Positions 53,287 to 62,900 of a stretch of 64,000 nt of DNA are shown here, in pieces. Source of the stretch: Solitalea agri (GTDB lineage Bacteria; Bacteroidota; Bacteroidia; Sphingobacteriales; Sphingobacteriaceae); contig NZ_JAMWYS010000053.1 in NCBI RefSeq assembly GCF_023914155.1, positions 211,339 through 275,338 on the forward strand. Direction: 5' to 3'. Within the stretch, counting starts at the first letter, position 1. Every line of letters starts with the position of its first letter. Under the pieces are notes generated by a model, which was not told where the DNA came from, searched no databases, and saw only the letters and a program-made list of their open reading frames with translations. The position numbers were made by a program, and so were the translations under genes.

Positions 53287-54365
53287 TGAAACAAATGAAA
53301 AGAACACTAACTGTCATAGCTTCATTTATATCGTTTAATGCTGTTGCTCAAGACGAAAAATCACAAATATCATTTGGCGGATATTTAGAAACTTATTACA
53401 GCTATGACTTTAATAAACCAGTTGATGGTAATAAACCTTCATTTATCTATAGCCACAATCGCCACAATGAAGTAAATGTCAATCTAGCTCTTCTTAAAGT
53501 ATCATATGTTAATGAACGTATACGGGCAAATCTTGCGCTGATGGCGGGTACTTATTCAAATGCAAATCTTGCCGCAGAAAACGGAGTGCTAAAAAATGTT
53601 TATGAAGCCAGTGCCGGTTTCAAGCTATCCAAAACAAAGAATTTATGGGTAGATGCAGGAATCTTTGGTTCACACATTGGTTTTGAAAGCGCCATTTCCA
53701 AAGATTGCTGGACCTTGACAAGAAGTTTGTTAGCAGATAATACTCCTTACTATGAAGCAGGTGCAAAGCTTACCTACAATTCTGATAATAGTAAGTGGAT
53801 GTTGTGTGCTTTGCTTTTAAATGGCTGGCAGCGAATTACCCGGGTTTCTGGCAACTCAACATTAGGCGTAGGAACACAAGTTGCCTATAAACCATCCGAA
53901 AAATTAACTCTAAACTGGAGCACCTTTATAGGGAATGATAAGCCGGATTCTGTAAAACAAATGCGTTACTACAATAATTTCTATGGAATTGTACAACTTA
54001 CCAATAAGTTGGGCGTAACTGTCGGATTTGATTATGGTATTGAACAAAAATCAAAAGGCTCAACCCAATACAATAATTGGTACAGTCCGGTATTTATAGC
54101 CCGATATGCCTTTAGCGATAAATTTGCAATGGCAGGTCGGGTTGAATATTACCACGATGAAAATGGAGTGATTATAGTCACGGATACCGAGAATGGTTTT
54201 AAAACTTTAGGATATTCAGTGAACTTTGATTATTTACCGATAACCAATGTGGCAATTCGATGGGAAGGCAGATTATTAGAAAGTAAAGACAAAATATTTA
54301 CAAGAGATGAAAGGGCAGTGAATCAGGATGCTTTTGTGACGACTTCTATTGCTATCGCATTTTAG
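53286..54365 (+). CDS. Outer-membrane beta-barrel porin (OmpL/bbp2-like) of the kdp operon
   Basis: The 359-residue protein has a signal peptide (TLTVIASFISFNAVAQ) and alternating beta-strands to the C-terminal aromatic residue (TTSIAIAF), fitting a putative beta-barrel porin-2 (FGGYLETYYSYDFNKP, SFIYSHNRHNEVNVNLALLKVSY, HIGFESAISKDCWTLTRSLLADNTPYYEAGAKL). Translational coupling to kdpC indicates a dedicated role, most simply letting K+ cross the outer membrane under limitation; that role is inference. Confidence 0.88.
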   Translation: MKQMKRTLTVIASFISFNAVAQDEKSQISFGGYLETYYSYDFNKPVDGNKPSFIYSHNRHNEVNVNLALLKVSYVNERIRANLALMAGTYSNANLAAENGVLKNVYEASAGFKLSKTKNLWVDAGIFGSHIGFESAISKDCWTLTRSLLADNTPYYEAGAKLTYNSDNSKWMLCALLLNGWQRITRVSGNSTLGVGTQVAYKPSEKLTLNWSTFIGNDKPDSVKQMRYYNNFYGIVQLTNKLGVTVGFDYGIEQKSKGSTQYNNWYSPVFIARYAFSDKFAMAGRVEYYHDENGVIIVTDTENGFKTLGYSVNFDYLPITNVAIRWEGRLLESKDKIFTRDERAVNQDAFVTTSIAIAF

Positions 54366-54368
54366 TTA

Positions 54369-54510
54369 TGAATAGTAAATAGTGGATAGTTAATAGTGAA
54401 TAGAATGTTTTTAGACTTTCTTATCTTTTGATTTTCTTAGTTTTTACCACTTACTATTCACTATTTGTCAATTTACTATTCACTATTTACCAGTTTACTG
54501 TTCATTAAAT
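54369..54510. repeat. Heptad repeat array in the porin-kdpD spacer
   Basis: Five 7-bp units (TGAATAG, TAAATAG, TGGATAG, TTAATAG, TGAATAG) run from 54369 to 54403, three bases after the porin stop. Opposed CTATTCA/CTATTTA-type units fill 54452-54506, ending shortly before the kdpD start at 54518. Confidence 0.88.
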
Positions 54511-54517
54511 TTGAATT

Positions 54518-55642
54518 ATGCCTGAAAAGGATCAAACGACTCACAATTTTTTAAACCTTATTCGTCAGCCTAACAGAGGCAAGTTTAAGATATACATTGG
54601 TATGAGTGCGGGTGTAGGGAAAACTTATCGGATGCTCCAGGAAGCTCATGCTCTTTTAAAAAGTGGAATTGAGGTTAAAATTGGGTACGTCGAAACGCAT
54701 AGGCGAGCTGAAACTGAAGCTTTATTACAAGGATTGCCAATTGTTCCTCGTCGTAAACTGTTTTACAAGGGAAAGGAGCTGGAGGAAATGGATCTTCAGG
54801 CCATTCTTAATCTCCACCCCGAAGTAGTTATTGTGGATGAACTGGCTCATTCAAACATAGAGGGAAGCAAAAACCCAAAACGTTGGCAAGATGTGGTGGA
54901 TATTTTAAACGCAGGGATCAATGTAATTAGTGCTGTAAATATTCAGCATTTGGAAAGTTTGAATGAGGATGTTGAAAAGATCACAACAATTTCTATTACT
55001 GAACGGATACCAGACAGTATGCTGTTAATGGCCGACGAGGTAGTGAATATTGATCTGACAGCTGAAGAATTGGTAACTCGCTTACGGGAAGGTAAAATTT
55101 ATGAAAAAGCTAAAATTGAAACCGCTCTTGGTAATTTTTTTCAATCAGATAAAATCCTTCAGTTACGCGAATTGGCGCTTAAGGAAGTTGCAAACCAGGT
55201 AACACGTAAAGTGGAAACGGAAGTGCCTAAGAATATCAAGTTGCGCAAAGAAGTGTTTCTGGCTTGTATTAGCACCAATGATAAATCGGCTAAAAATATC
55301 ATTCGAAAAACGGCACGTTTGGCGGCTTATTACCGTTCTACCTGGATGGTATTGTATGTACAACGTTCTGTAGAAAGTGTTGATCGGATTAAATTGGATG
55401 CTCAACGACATTTAATTAATAATTTCAAGCTGGCTACTGAATTAGGTGCTGAAGTGATACGGGAAAAAAATGATGACAGGGTTGAAGCCATGATAGCTGT
55501 TTGTACCCGATTTGAGGTTACCACCATTTGTATGGGAAAACCACATTTTAACTTTTTTGCGCGATTGACGGGTAATTCTTTTTTTAATCGCCTTATGAAA
55601 CATATTTCCGAAAAGGATATTGATGTAGTAATTCTGTCTTAA
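54518..55642 (+). CDS. KdpD N-terminal sensor protein (KdpD plus Usp domains, no kinase)
   Basis: The 374-residue cytoplasmic protein equals the N-terminal third of E. coli KdpD: the KdpD domain with Walker-type loop YIGMSAGVGKTYRML, GYVETHRRAETEALLQGL, VVIVDELAHSN and NVISAVNIQHLESLND-like NVQHLESLNED segments, then a universal-stress-protein domain (EVFLACISTNDKSAKNIIRKTARLAAYY ... TTICMGKPHFNF). The four TM helices, GAF and kinase domains of full KdpD are absent. The kinase gene starts two bases after its stop, so the two probably work as a split sensor. Confidence 0.93.
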   Translation: MPEKDQTTHNFLNLIRQPNRGKFKIYIGMSAGVGKTYRMLQEAHALLKSGIEVKIGYVETHRRAETEALLQGLPIVPRRKLFYKGKELEEMDLQAILNLHPEVVIVDELAHSNIEGSKNPKRWQDVVDILNAGINVISAVNIQHLESLNEDVEKITTISITERIPDSMLLMADEVVNIDLTAEELVTRLREGKIYEKAKIETALGNFFQSDKILQLRELALKEVANQVTRKVETEVPKNIKLRKEVFLACISTNDKSAKNIIRKTARLAAYYRSTWMVLYVQRSVESVDRIKLDAQRHLINNFKLATELGAEVIREKNDDRVEAMIAVCTRFEVTTICMGKPHFNFFARLTGNSFFNRLMKHISEKDIDVVILS

Positions 55643-55644
55643 CG

Positions 55645-57390
55645 ATGAAACTGATCAACAAATTACGCCTTGGCCTAGGCCTTTTATTTTTCTTCATGCT
55701 GCTGGTGTATGGGCTTTCAGCCTATTACCTCCGGAAGTTATCTAAAGAATCAGAATTGATACTTAAGAATAACTACGAAACACTGGAGTTTTCAAAAAAC
55801 ATGATGAAGATTCTGGATCTTTCTGGAGGGATGCTGACGAAGGAAGATGCTTTTAATTTTGAATACAATCTGAAAAAACAGGAAACCAATGTAACCGAGT
55901 TAGGTGAAGGAGAATTTACAAAAGAAATTAGAACTGGGTTTGAATCATTGAAAAAAGCTACAGGCAACGAAACAAAAGCTTCAATTAAAGCGGATGTAGA
56001 GAAAAGTCTTTATGCAATTATGGATCTAAACATGGAGGCTATTGTTAAGAAGAATAGTATTGCAAGTGAAACTGCGAGGAAAGCGGCTATCTATGTCACT
56101 TTAATTAGCTCTTTTTTCTTTCTGGTTGCCTTCAGTTTCATCGTGAATTTCCCCGGGTACATAGCAAATCCAATTAGCGAACTAACGTTTAAAATTAAAG
56201 AGATAGCAAATAAGCGATATGATCAACGGTTAAGTTTTTCAAGAAACGATGAATTTGGTGATCTGGCACAGGCATTTAATACCATGGCCTCCAAATTAAA
56301 TGAGTATGAGCATAGTAATCTGGCGAAAATACTGTTTGAAAAAAGCCGTATCGAAACGATTATTAATAGTATGCAGGATGCGATTATCGGTTTTGATGAA
56401 AACAATACAATTCTGTTTGCCAATCCGGTTGCGCTTACTCTTTTAGGTCTGAAGGATCAGGATGTAGTTGGGAAATATGCCCCTGATGTTGCACTTAGAA
56501 ATGATTTGCTGCGAAATTTATTAAAGGCTGGAAATTCTGAAGATCTGAAGATCTTCGCTGAAAATAAGGAGAGCTATTTTTCCAAAGAGACTTTTCAGGT
56601 AACCTCGGAAACAGAAGGCGGCGAACCTAAAATTATTGGCCAGGTGATTTCTTTGAAAAATATTACCAAGTTTCATGAGCTCAACGAAGCTAAAACCAAT
56701 TTCATAGCCACTATTTCTCATGAGTTAAAAACACCGATTTCGGCCATAAAAATGAGTTTGAAACTGCTGGAAGATAATCGTGTTGGTATAATGAATGAGG
56801 AGCAAAAAGATTTAGTGAATCATATTAAAGAAGATACCAGTCGTTTATTAAAAATAACAGGAGAACTGCTCGATCTTTCGCAGGTTGAAACGGGAAACAT
56901 TCAATTGAATTTCCAAACGATTAAACCAGTTGATATTGTGAATTATGCGTTGGAGGCGGTCCAAGTCCCAGCTTCGCTAAAAGGAGTTACTATTGATCTT
57001 AAGCTTGAAGATAAGCTTCCCGAAGTTTGCGCCGATACGGAAAAAACAGCCTGGGTTTTGGTTAACTTTCTTACCAATGCCATCCGTTACAGTCCTGAAA
57101 GGTCTACTGTAAATTTGAAGTTGGTGAGGAAAAACGATGCTGTTGAATTTTCTGTAAAAGATTTAGGAAAAGGCATTGATGCGCAATACTTGGAAAAAAT
57201 TTTCGACCGTTATTTTCAAGTACCCAGTGATTTAAACTCGAAAGGAGGAACAGGCCTTGGTTTAGCCATCTCCAAGGATTTTATTCAAGCCCAACATGGT
57301 CAAATTTGGGCGGAGAGCGAACCGGGAATGGGTAGTACTTTTCATTTTACATTGCCGGTAATGAAAATTCCTAAGGAAGGAATCATTTAA
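55645..57390 (+). CDS. Membrane sensor histidine kinase (HAMP-PAS-HisKA-HATPase) of the kdp locus
   Basis: The 581-residue kinase has TM1 (LGLGLLFFFMLLVYGLSAYYL), a periplasmic helical input domain, TM2 near residues 150-172, a HAMP domain (ANPISELTFKIKEIANKRYDQRL), a PAS domain (IINSMQDAIIGFDENNTILFANPVAL), HisKA with His359 (ATISHELKTPISAIKMSL) and a HATPase with N box NFLTNAIRYSP and GTGLGLAISKDFI. It sits immediately after the truncated KdpD. Its input domain is duplicated as a stand-alone protein at 47336. The probable partner is the NtrC-type regulator at 45924. Confidence 0.94.
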   Translation: MKLINKLRLGLGLLFFFMLLVYGLSAYYLRKLSKESELILKNNYETLEFSKNMMKILDLSGGMLTKEDAFNFEYNLKKQETNVTELGEGEFTKEIRTGFESLKKATGNETKASIKADVEKSLYAIMDLNMEAIVKKNSIASETARKAAIYVTLISSFFFLVAFSFIVNFPGYIANPISELTFKIKEIANKRYDQRLSFSRNDEFGDLAQAFNTMASKLNEYEHSNLAKILFEKSRIETIINSMQDAIIGFDENNTILFANPVALTLLGLKDQDVVGKYAPDVALRNDLLRNLLKAGNSEDLKIFAENKESYFSKETFQVTSETEGGEPKIIGQVISLKNITKFHELNEAKTNFIATISHELKTPISAIKMSLKLLEDNRVGIMNEEQKDLVNHIKEDTSRLLKITGELLDLSQVETGNIQLNFQTIKPVDIVNYALEAVQVPASLKGVTIDLKLEDKLPEVCADTEKTAWVLVNFLTNAIRYSPERSTVNLKLVRKNDAVEFSVKDLGKGIDAQYLEKIFDRYFQVPSDLNSKGGTGLGLAISKDFIQAQHGQIWAESEPGMGSTFHFTLPVMKIPKEGII

Positions 57391-57535
57391 ATATTATGTT
57401 GTTATTGCTGATGTAGTAGGTAATCTTTTCCTCTGTCGTATTCAGCCCCTTTGTTGTCCTGTTTGCACCTTTTCAATAAAACTTAATGCATGTATCTTTA
57501 ATGTATTATTTGAAACAACCTGTAAATAATTAACT

Positions 57536-58048
57536 ATGGAAACCCTGACAATAAAGGACAGCAGAGTGTATGCGCTTATCACTTTACATGATATGCATAC
57601 AAAGTTTTATCACAGTGTTCTTGTGGATATTTCTGAAGAGGATGCTCATAATCGTTTAAATACAAAGGCCAATCATGTTGCCTGGTTAGCAGGAAGTTTG
57701 GTGAATGAACGATATGAATTGGCTAAGTTACTTGCTCCGGGCTCCACTGAACAGATAAGGAAAACAGCTTCTTATGAACTATTTAAAGATCATAAAGGTA
57801 TTCAAGAAAATACTGCATATCCAGCACTGGCTGACTATAAAAAAGATTGGGATGCGATCAGTCCTGTTTTGAAAAATTTGCTTGAGAATATAAGCACAGA
57901 GAAACTTGATAGCTTATTTGAGATGCCGGAAATGAGCATGCCTTATTATGATCTGATCACCTTCATGACTCATCGCGAATCTTATTGTATTGGTCAAATA
58001 GCTTTGTGGCGTCGACTGTTGGGGTATGAAGCAATGAAGTATATGTAA
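57536..58048 (+). CDS. DinB-like four-helix putative metalloprotein
   Basis: The 170-residue protein fits the DinB/YfiT-like superfamily: MHTKFYHSVLVDISEEDAHNRLNTKANHVAWLAGSLVNERYELAKLL and, at the C-terminus, MTHRESYCIGQIALWRRLLGYEAMKYM. The histidines in KANHVAW and MTHRESY are the expected metal ligands. Family members are often thiol-dependent transferases, but no substrate is indicated here. It is followed by its own terminator. Confidence 0.82.
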   Translation: METLTIKDSRVYALITLHDMHTKFYHSVLVDISEEDAHNRLNTKANHVAWLAGSLVNERYELAKLLAPGSTEQIRKTASYELFKDHKGIQENTAYPALADYKKDWDAISPVLKNLLENISTEKLDSLFEMPEMSMPYYDLITFMTHRESYCIGQIALWRRLLGYEAMKYM

Positions 58049-58108
58049 GGATTAGCAAAAAGGAACCCTAATAATAAACCAGCCGCGAGGTTGTTAATTT
58101 AATTTAAG

Positions 58109-58135
58109 AGGCCTTTCCGGAACTCGAAAGGGCCT
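58109..58135 (+). terminator. Rho-independent terminator of the DinB-like gene
   Basis: AGGCCTTTCCG (58109-58119) pairs with CGAAAGGGCCT (58125-58135) with one mismatch and one wobble, followed by TTTT. Confidence 0.82.
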
Positions 58136-58510
58136 TTTTGTATTAGAATCAGGGTTGGATTTTGATATGAAGTAGATCATTCAGATCGCTTAGGGATAAA
58201 AATTTAATGTCATATGTGTGGTGAGTGCCTTCCATCCCGATAGCTGTCGGGAGGCGGACCGAATGTTCATCCCGGTTCAACCGGGATCCAATTAGTCTAC
58301 TAGCTTTCAGCATATCGCATTTTAATTATTTCAGTTTCTGGGTTAGCGACCTTTTATTTTTTCGGGCTTGTGCTGCTTAGGGATTGAGAGAGGAAAAATA
58401 AGTCCCGATAGTAATCGGGACGTTCCAGAAACGGGGCCAAGCCGGCTCTGGAGGCGAATGATTGCCGAAAGGTTTTACATGAAAATATTTTGTGATAGTA
58501 AACAATACTA
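58136..58510. repeat. Gene-free spacer with a cluster of three short palindromes
   Basis: TCCCGATAGCTGTCGGGA (58235-58252), ATCCCGGTTCAACCGGGAT (58269-58287) and GTCCCGATAGTAATCGGGAC (58402-58421) lie in 187 bases. The first and third match the palindrome at 44095. The stretch is more GC-rich than its surroundings. The two short overlapping ORFs here look like chance products of the repeats. Confidence 0.65.
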
Positions 58511-58726
58511 CTACCTCTTTTTAAGCCGGTCGATCTTTTCGCCAATAAGTTGAACGTTTTCGGCCGTTAATTCTTCCTTCGCATTTTCTTCCAGCATCCA
58601 GCCTCCGTTTTCCCAACGTATAAAACCGATATACTGATTGTCGCGTGTAATACGGTAAAGGTTCTTTTGAGTCGATCGGGCCTTGTAAATTTTATTCCCT
58701 ACAAAAGGAATCTGGTATTCATCCAT
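58511..58726 (-). CDS. Small hypothetical protein
   Basis: The 71-residue protein has no signal peptide. The N-terminal part looks like a small beta-sheet (YQIPFVGNKIYKARSTQKNLYRITRDNQYIGFIRWENGGWML), followed by a helix (ENVQLIGEKIDRLKKR). Composition is normal for a real coding sequence and the start lies in a typical AT-rich context. I recognise no family. Function unknown. Confidence 0.65.
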   Translation of the reverse strand: MDEYQIPFVGNKIYKARSTQKNLYRITRDNQYIGFIRWENGGWMLEENAKEELTAENVQLIGEKIDRLKKR

Positions 58727-58859
58727 GCCATCAAAACTATCATAATTAAATTGAAATTAAACACGGTTGAGCTTCAATAGTTCTACTTAAAAAAATATTT
58801 TAAAAATAATTGGTAAAAATTGAAAGGTACTTACACTAATAGCTAAACAGGTTTTAGTA

Positions 58860-59918
58860 ATGGAGTATTCAACCTATAGTGTAGAAGATCTTTTAACAGA
58901 TGAGAGTTTTATTAACTACTGTGAAGGCAAATCAGAAGCTGATACAGCGTTATGGACTGCTATTGAAAATGAAATGCCCGAATTGTCGCCAAAAATAGCA
59001 GAGGCAAAAAGGTTGTATTCGATGTTAGCGGTAACAAACAAAGCCGAAAAGGAACAGGCTTTATTGCGTTTGAAACGTAAAATTGAATCAATTGAAGAAG
59101 CGTCAAATCTGGAAACAGAAATAACAATTCCTTCGATTAAACGCCGGATTGCATGGTACTCCGTTGCAGCTGCAGTTTTAGTATTGTTGGGAGTGTTTGC
59201 CGTTTTGCAAACGAAGGAGTCTTCACCTTATCTGATTTCAGTTCAGAATAATTTCAGCGATTTTAAAGTTGTTGCCAGTACTAAATCAAATGAGCGTAAA
59301 TCCATTGTTTTGCCTGACGGAAGTAAAGTCGTTCTAAATGGATTAACGACACTTAAAATAGCCAATGCTTACAATAAAGAGGATCGTGTTTTACTGTTAA
59401 ATGGTGAAGCCTTTTTTGAGGTAAGCCACGACAAAAGCAGGCCATTTGTTGTAATTGCTAATAAAACTACCACTACTGCTTTAGGAACTTCCTTTAAAAT
59501 AAAAAATTACACATCTACCCATGATTGCTCAATCATGCTTCAAACCGGTAAGGTAAGAGTTGAGTCGTTTGCCAAAGAAAATAAAATACAGCGTACACAA
59601 TTACTACCCGGTGAGCAGGTTTCCTTACCATCAGCCAGCGCCGAATTGCTTAAATCGAAGTTTAATAACAATGAAATTGATAACTGGCTTCAGCGCAAGT
59701 TGGTGTTTTCAAAAGCTAGTCTTAATGAAATCAAGGCTAAGCTAAATGCTATTTATCATGTGGAGATAACGGTTGAAAATACTCCTGAAAATAAAGTGGC
59801 CTTTACCGGCGAGTTTAAGAATGAGTCGCTTGAGCAGGTGTTAGATGCTATCGGTTTTTCCAATCATTTCATCTATACTATCTCTAATAATCAAGTCAAC
59901 CTAAAATTTGAAAAATAA
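58860..59918 (+). CDS. FecR-family anti-sigma factor
   Basis: The 352-residue protein has a cytoplasmic N-terminal helical region (SVEDLLTDESFINYCEG), one TM helix (IAWYSVAAAVLVLLGVFAVLQ), the FecR domain (RKSIVLPDGSKVVLNGLTTLKI, LLNGEAFFEVSHDKSRPFVVIANKTTTTALGTSFKI) and the DUF4974-type C-terminal domain (RKLVFSKASLNEIKAKLNAIYHVEITVE). It should relay occupancy of the STN-domain SusC encoded 22 bases downstream to an ECF sigma factor. No ECF sigma gene is found upstream in the window, which is unusual. Confidence 0.94.
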   Translation: MEYSTYSVEDLLTDESFINYCEGKSEADTALWTAIENEMPELSPKIAEAKRLYSMLAVTNKAEKEQALLRLKRKIESIEEASNLETEITIPSIKRRIAWYSVAAAVLVLLGVFAVLQTKESSPYLISVQNNFSDFKVVASTKSNERKSIVLPDGSKVVLNGLTTLKIANAYNKEDRVLLLNGEAFFEVSHDKSRPFVVIANKTTTTALGTSFKIKNYTSTHDCSIMLQTGKVRVESFAKENKIQRTQLLPGEQVSLPSASAELLKSKFNNNEIDNWLQRKLVFSKASLNEIKAKLNAIYHVEITVENTPENKVAFTGEFKNESLEQVLDAIGFSNHFIYTISNNQVNLKFEK

Positions 59919-59940
59919 TAACTAACCTAACTTTTATACT

Positions 59941-62900
59941 ATGCAAAAAGCTTTACTGTATTATCGGTTCTATGGGCTTAAAAAGCGATTGTTCTTATTG
60001 ATCGTTTTTTTACTGTCTCTTCCCGGATTTGCCCAGTCGAAGGAAGCTTTGTATTCTTTTAAATGGAAAGCAACCCCGGTGCAGCAGGTGTTTCAACAGA
60101 TTGAACAAGAATCTGGTTTACGATTTTCATACAATCCGCTGGATATTGATCTGAGTAGAAAACTTGATTTAGAAATATCTAATCAGCGAATTGAAAAGAT
60201 ATTATCTATTGTTTCAGAAAAGATAGATATCAAATGCCTGATAAAAGGGGAGATCGTAATGGTTCAGGCCTTAAAGAAAGAGCCGTTTGTTTTAAAAGGG
60301 CTGGTAGTTGATAATAAGCAGGTGCCACTTTCGGGTGTTCCGATTTATAATGCTACTTCGAAAAAAGGAACCTCAACAGATGCTTCCGGAAAGTTTAGTA
60401 TTTCGGCAGAAAACGGTGATCAGATCATTTTTAAATTTATCGGCTTTGTTTCGCAAACGATTACCGCCAATGCCACTCAAAATAATATTACCGTTGTTTT
60501 ATTAGACGATGTAAAAAAACTGGATGAAACGGTGGTAACGGCTTTAGGTATTAAGCGCGAACAAAAGGCTTTATCCTATGCGTATTCTGAGGTTCAGGGC
60601 AATGAACTTAAAAAAGCACGAGAAACCAATGTTATTAACTCACTTGCTGGTCGTGTGCCGGGTTTAGTGGTGAATAGCACCGCCGGTGGACCTGCCGGTT
60701 CATCAAGGGTGATCATCAGGGGTAATACATCTATCACCGGGAATAATCAACCTTTATATGTGGTGGATGGGATGCCTATTGATAACTCCAACTACGGTCA
60801 GGTAGGAAGTGATAAGTTTTCGGGTGGCGTAGATATGGGTGACGCAATTTCGGCGATTAACCCTGATGATATTGATAAGATAAGCGTATTAAAAGGTCCT
60901 TCTGCTTCGGCGCTTTATGGTAGCCGCGCGGCAAATGGGGTTATTTTAATTACCACCAAAAAGGGAAGCGCCAGTAAAGAACTGGGGGTTGAGTTCAATA
61001 GTTCTTCAACCTTCGAAAATCAGCTAACCAGTTTTGATGGCTATCAATATCAATACGGACAAGGAACAAAACAGAACATTGCTCAAGACGCTAGTCAGGC
61101 ACGTACCACCTTGTTCTCTAACTTCGGTCCTCGATTAGATGCCAGTCTGTCCGCTCCTTCGTTCGATGGTGTTAACCGTCCCTATGCGCTGGTAAAAGAT
61201 AATATCAGCGGATTTTTCAGAACCGGCTCCACATTTACCAATACCATTTCATTAACCAATTCAGCTGAAAAATCATCCTTCAGGTTTTCAGCTTCTAACC
61301 TTACCAACAATGATATTGTTCCGGGCAGCGAAATGAAGCGCAACTCTTTCACATTTAATGGCAACTCGCAATTCGGATCGAAGTTAAACCTCGAAGCAAG
61401 AGCTTTTTACATGAATGAGAAGGTTACTAACCGTCCGGCAATGGCCGATGATCCAAGTAACATCGGGAACAGCTTTGTGGGCTTGGCTAACAACGTTGAT
61501 CAGGCTCAATTTTCTACTGGATATAAAGATGAGTTAGGAAACTATGTTGATTGGGGAGGTGGACAGTATCGCATTAATCCGTATTGGGTAATTAACGAAA
61601 TGGAGAACACCACCAAGAAAGATCGCATTTTAGGAGCTTTACAAGCGAACTATACATTCACCAAATGGTTGAGCTTACAAGGTCGTGCTTCAACCGACAT
61701 CACTTTCCTTGATTACGGTAAATATAGTCCTAAAACCACCCCTGGTGCTCTTTCGGGCCGCTTAGATAAAAGAGATCAGCGCTATTCAACTACTGAAGCC
61801 GATCTATTATTATCGTTCCAACATCAGGTTACTAAAGATATTAACCTATCGGCTCGTTTAGGTGGTAGTTTATCGCGTATAAACAGCTATGGAACCACCA
61901 CCGTGTATAGCAATATGACGATGACCGATGTGGTGAGCGGAAATAGTTTTGCTGAAGATTTTCCGGTAGAAGTTCCATATGAAAAGAATACTAATTCATT
62001 TTATTTGGTGGCAAGTGGTGCCTACAAAAACTTCCTTTATCTTGATGCAACAGTAAGAAGAGATGCTTCTTCAACATTGCCGGAGGATAATAACACGTAT
62101 TATTACCCATCGGTTGGAGCAAGTTTCGTGTTCACTGATGCCTTTAAGTTGAATAACAATATCATCTCATTCGGTAAAGTAAGAGCTTCTGCAGCCGAAG
62201 TAGGTAATGATACCGATCCATACCAACTGGATCTATATTACTCACTCAACCCAATAACCATTAATGGTAATTCGGGAGGAGGTATTTCATCAAGTGTTCT
62301 GCCTAACAAAGATCTTAAACCTACCCGTACCCGTTCATATGAATTTGGTACTGAACTTAAGTTCTTGAAAAATAGGCTTGGCGTTGATTTTACTTATTAT
62401 AATTCTGAATCAAGAGATCAGATCAACAGGGTTCCGGCTCCAATTTCATCCGGATTTACCTACCAGATTATCAATGCCGGTGTAATTTCAAACAAAGGGG
62501 TGGAGTTATTATTAACCGGTAAGCCAGTTGTTTCCAAAAACTTTAACTGGGATATAGGTTTCAACTTTGCCCGTAACGTAAACAATGTTGAATCATTAGC
62601 TGAAGGCGTTCCGTTTTTAACACTTTCGGATGCCCGCTGGATGGGTGTTTCGGTAGTTGCTATGCCGGGCGTTCCATACGGTTCTATTCTGGCTTATGAT
62701 TATCAAAAAGATCCTTCCGGCAATATTATTCTCGATCCTGTAACCCTTACACCTGCTACAAGCAATGAACGTCATTTGGTGGGTAAAGGTGCATTTAGCT
62801 GGACAGGTGGTTTGATCAACACCTTTAACTATAAAAACTTTGCGCTAAACGCCGTAGTTGATATTAAGCAAGGCGCTGATTTGTTTTCAATGACCAATCT

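Noticed and set aside
48201-54510. CRISPR-like array
   Set aside because: The repeats are 7-bp units without unique spacers, no cas genes are present, and they lie between operon genes.
58354-58553. Two overlapping short ORFs on opposite strands in the palindrome cluster
   Set aside because: They run through the palindrome and lack credible start context or recognisable protein features.
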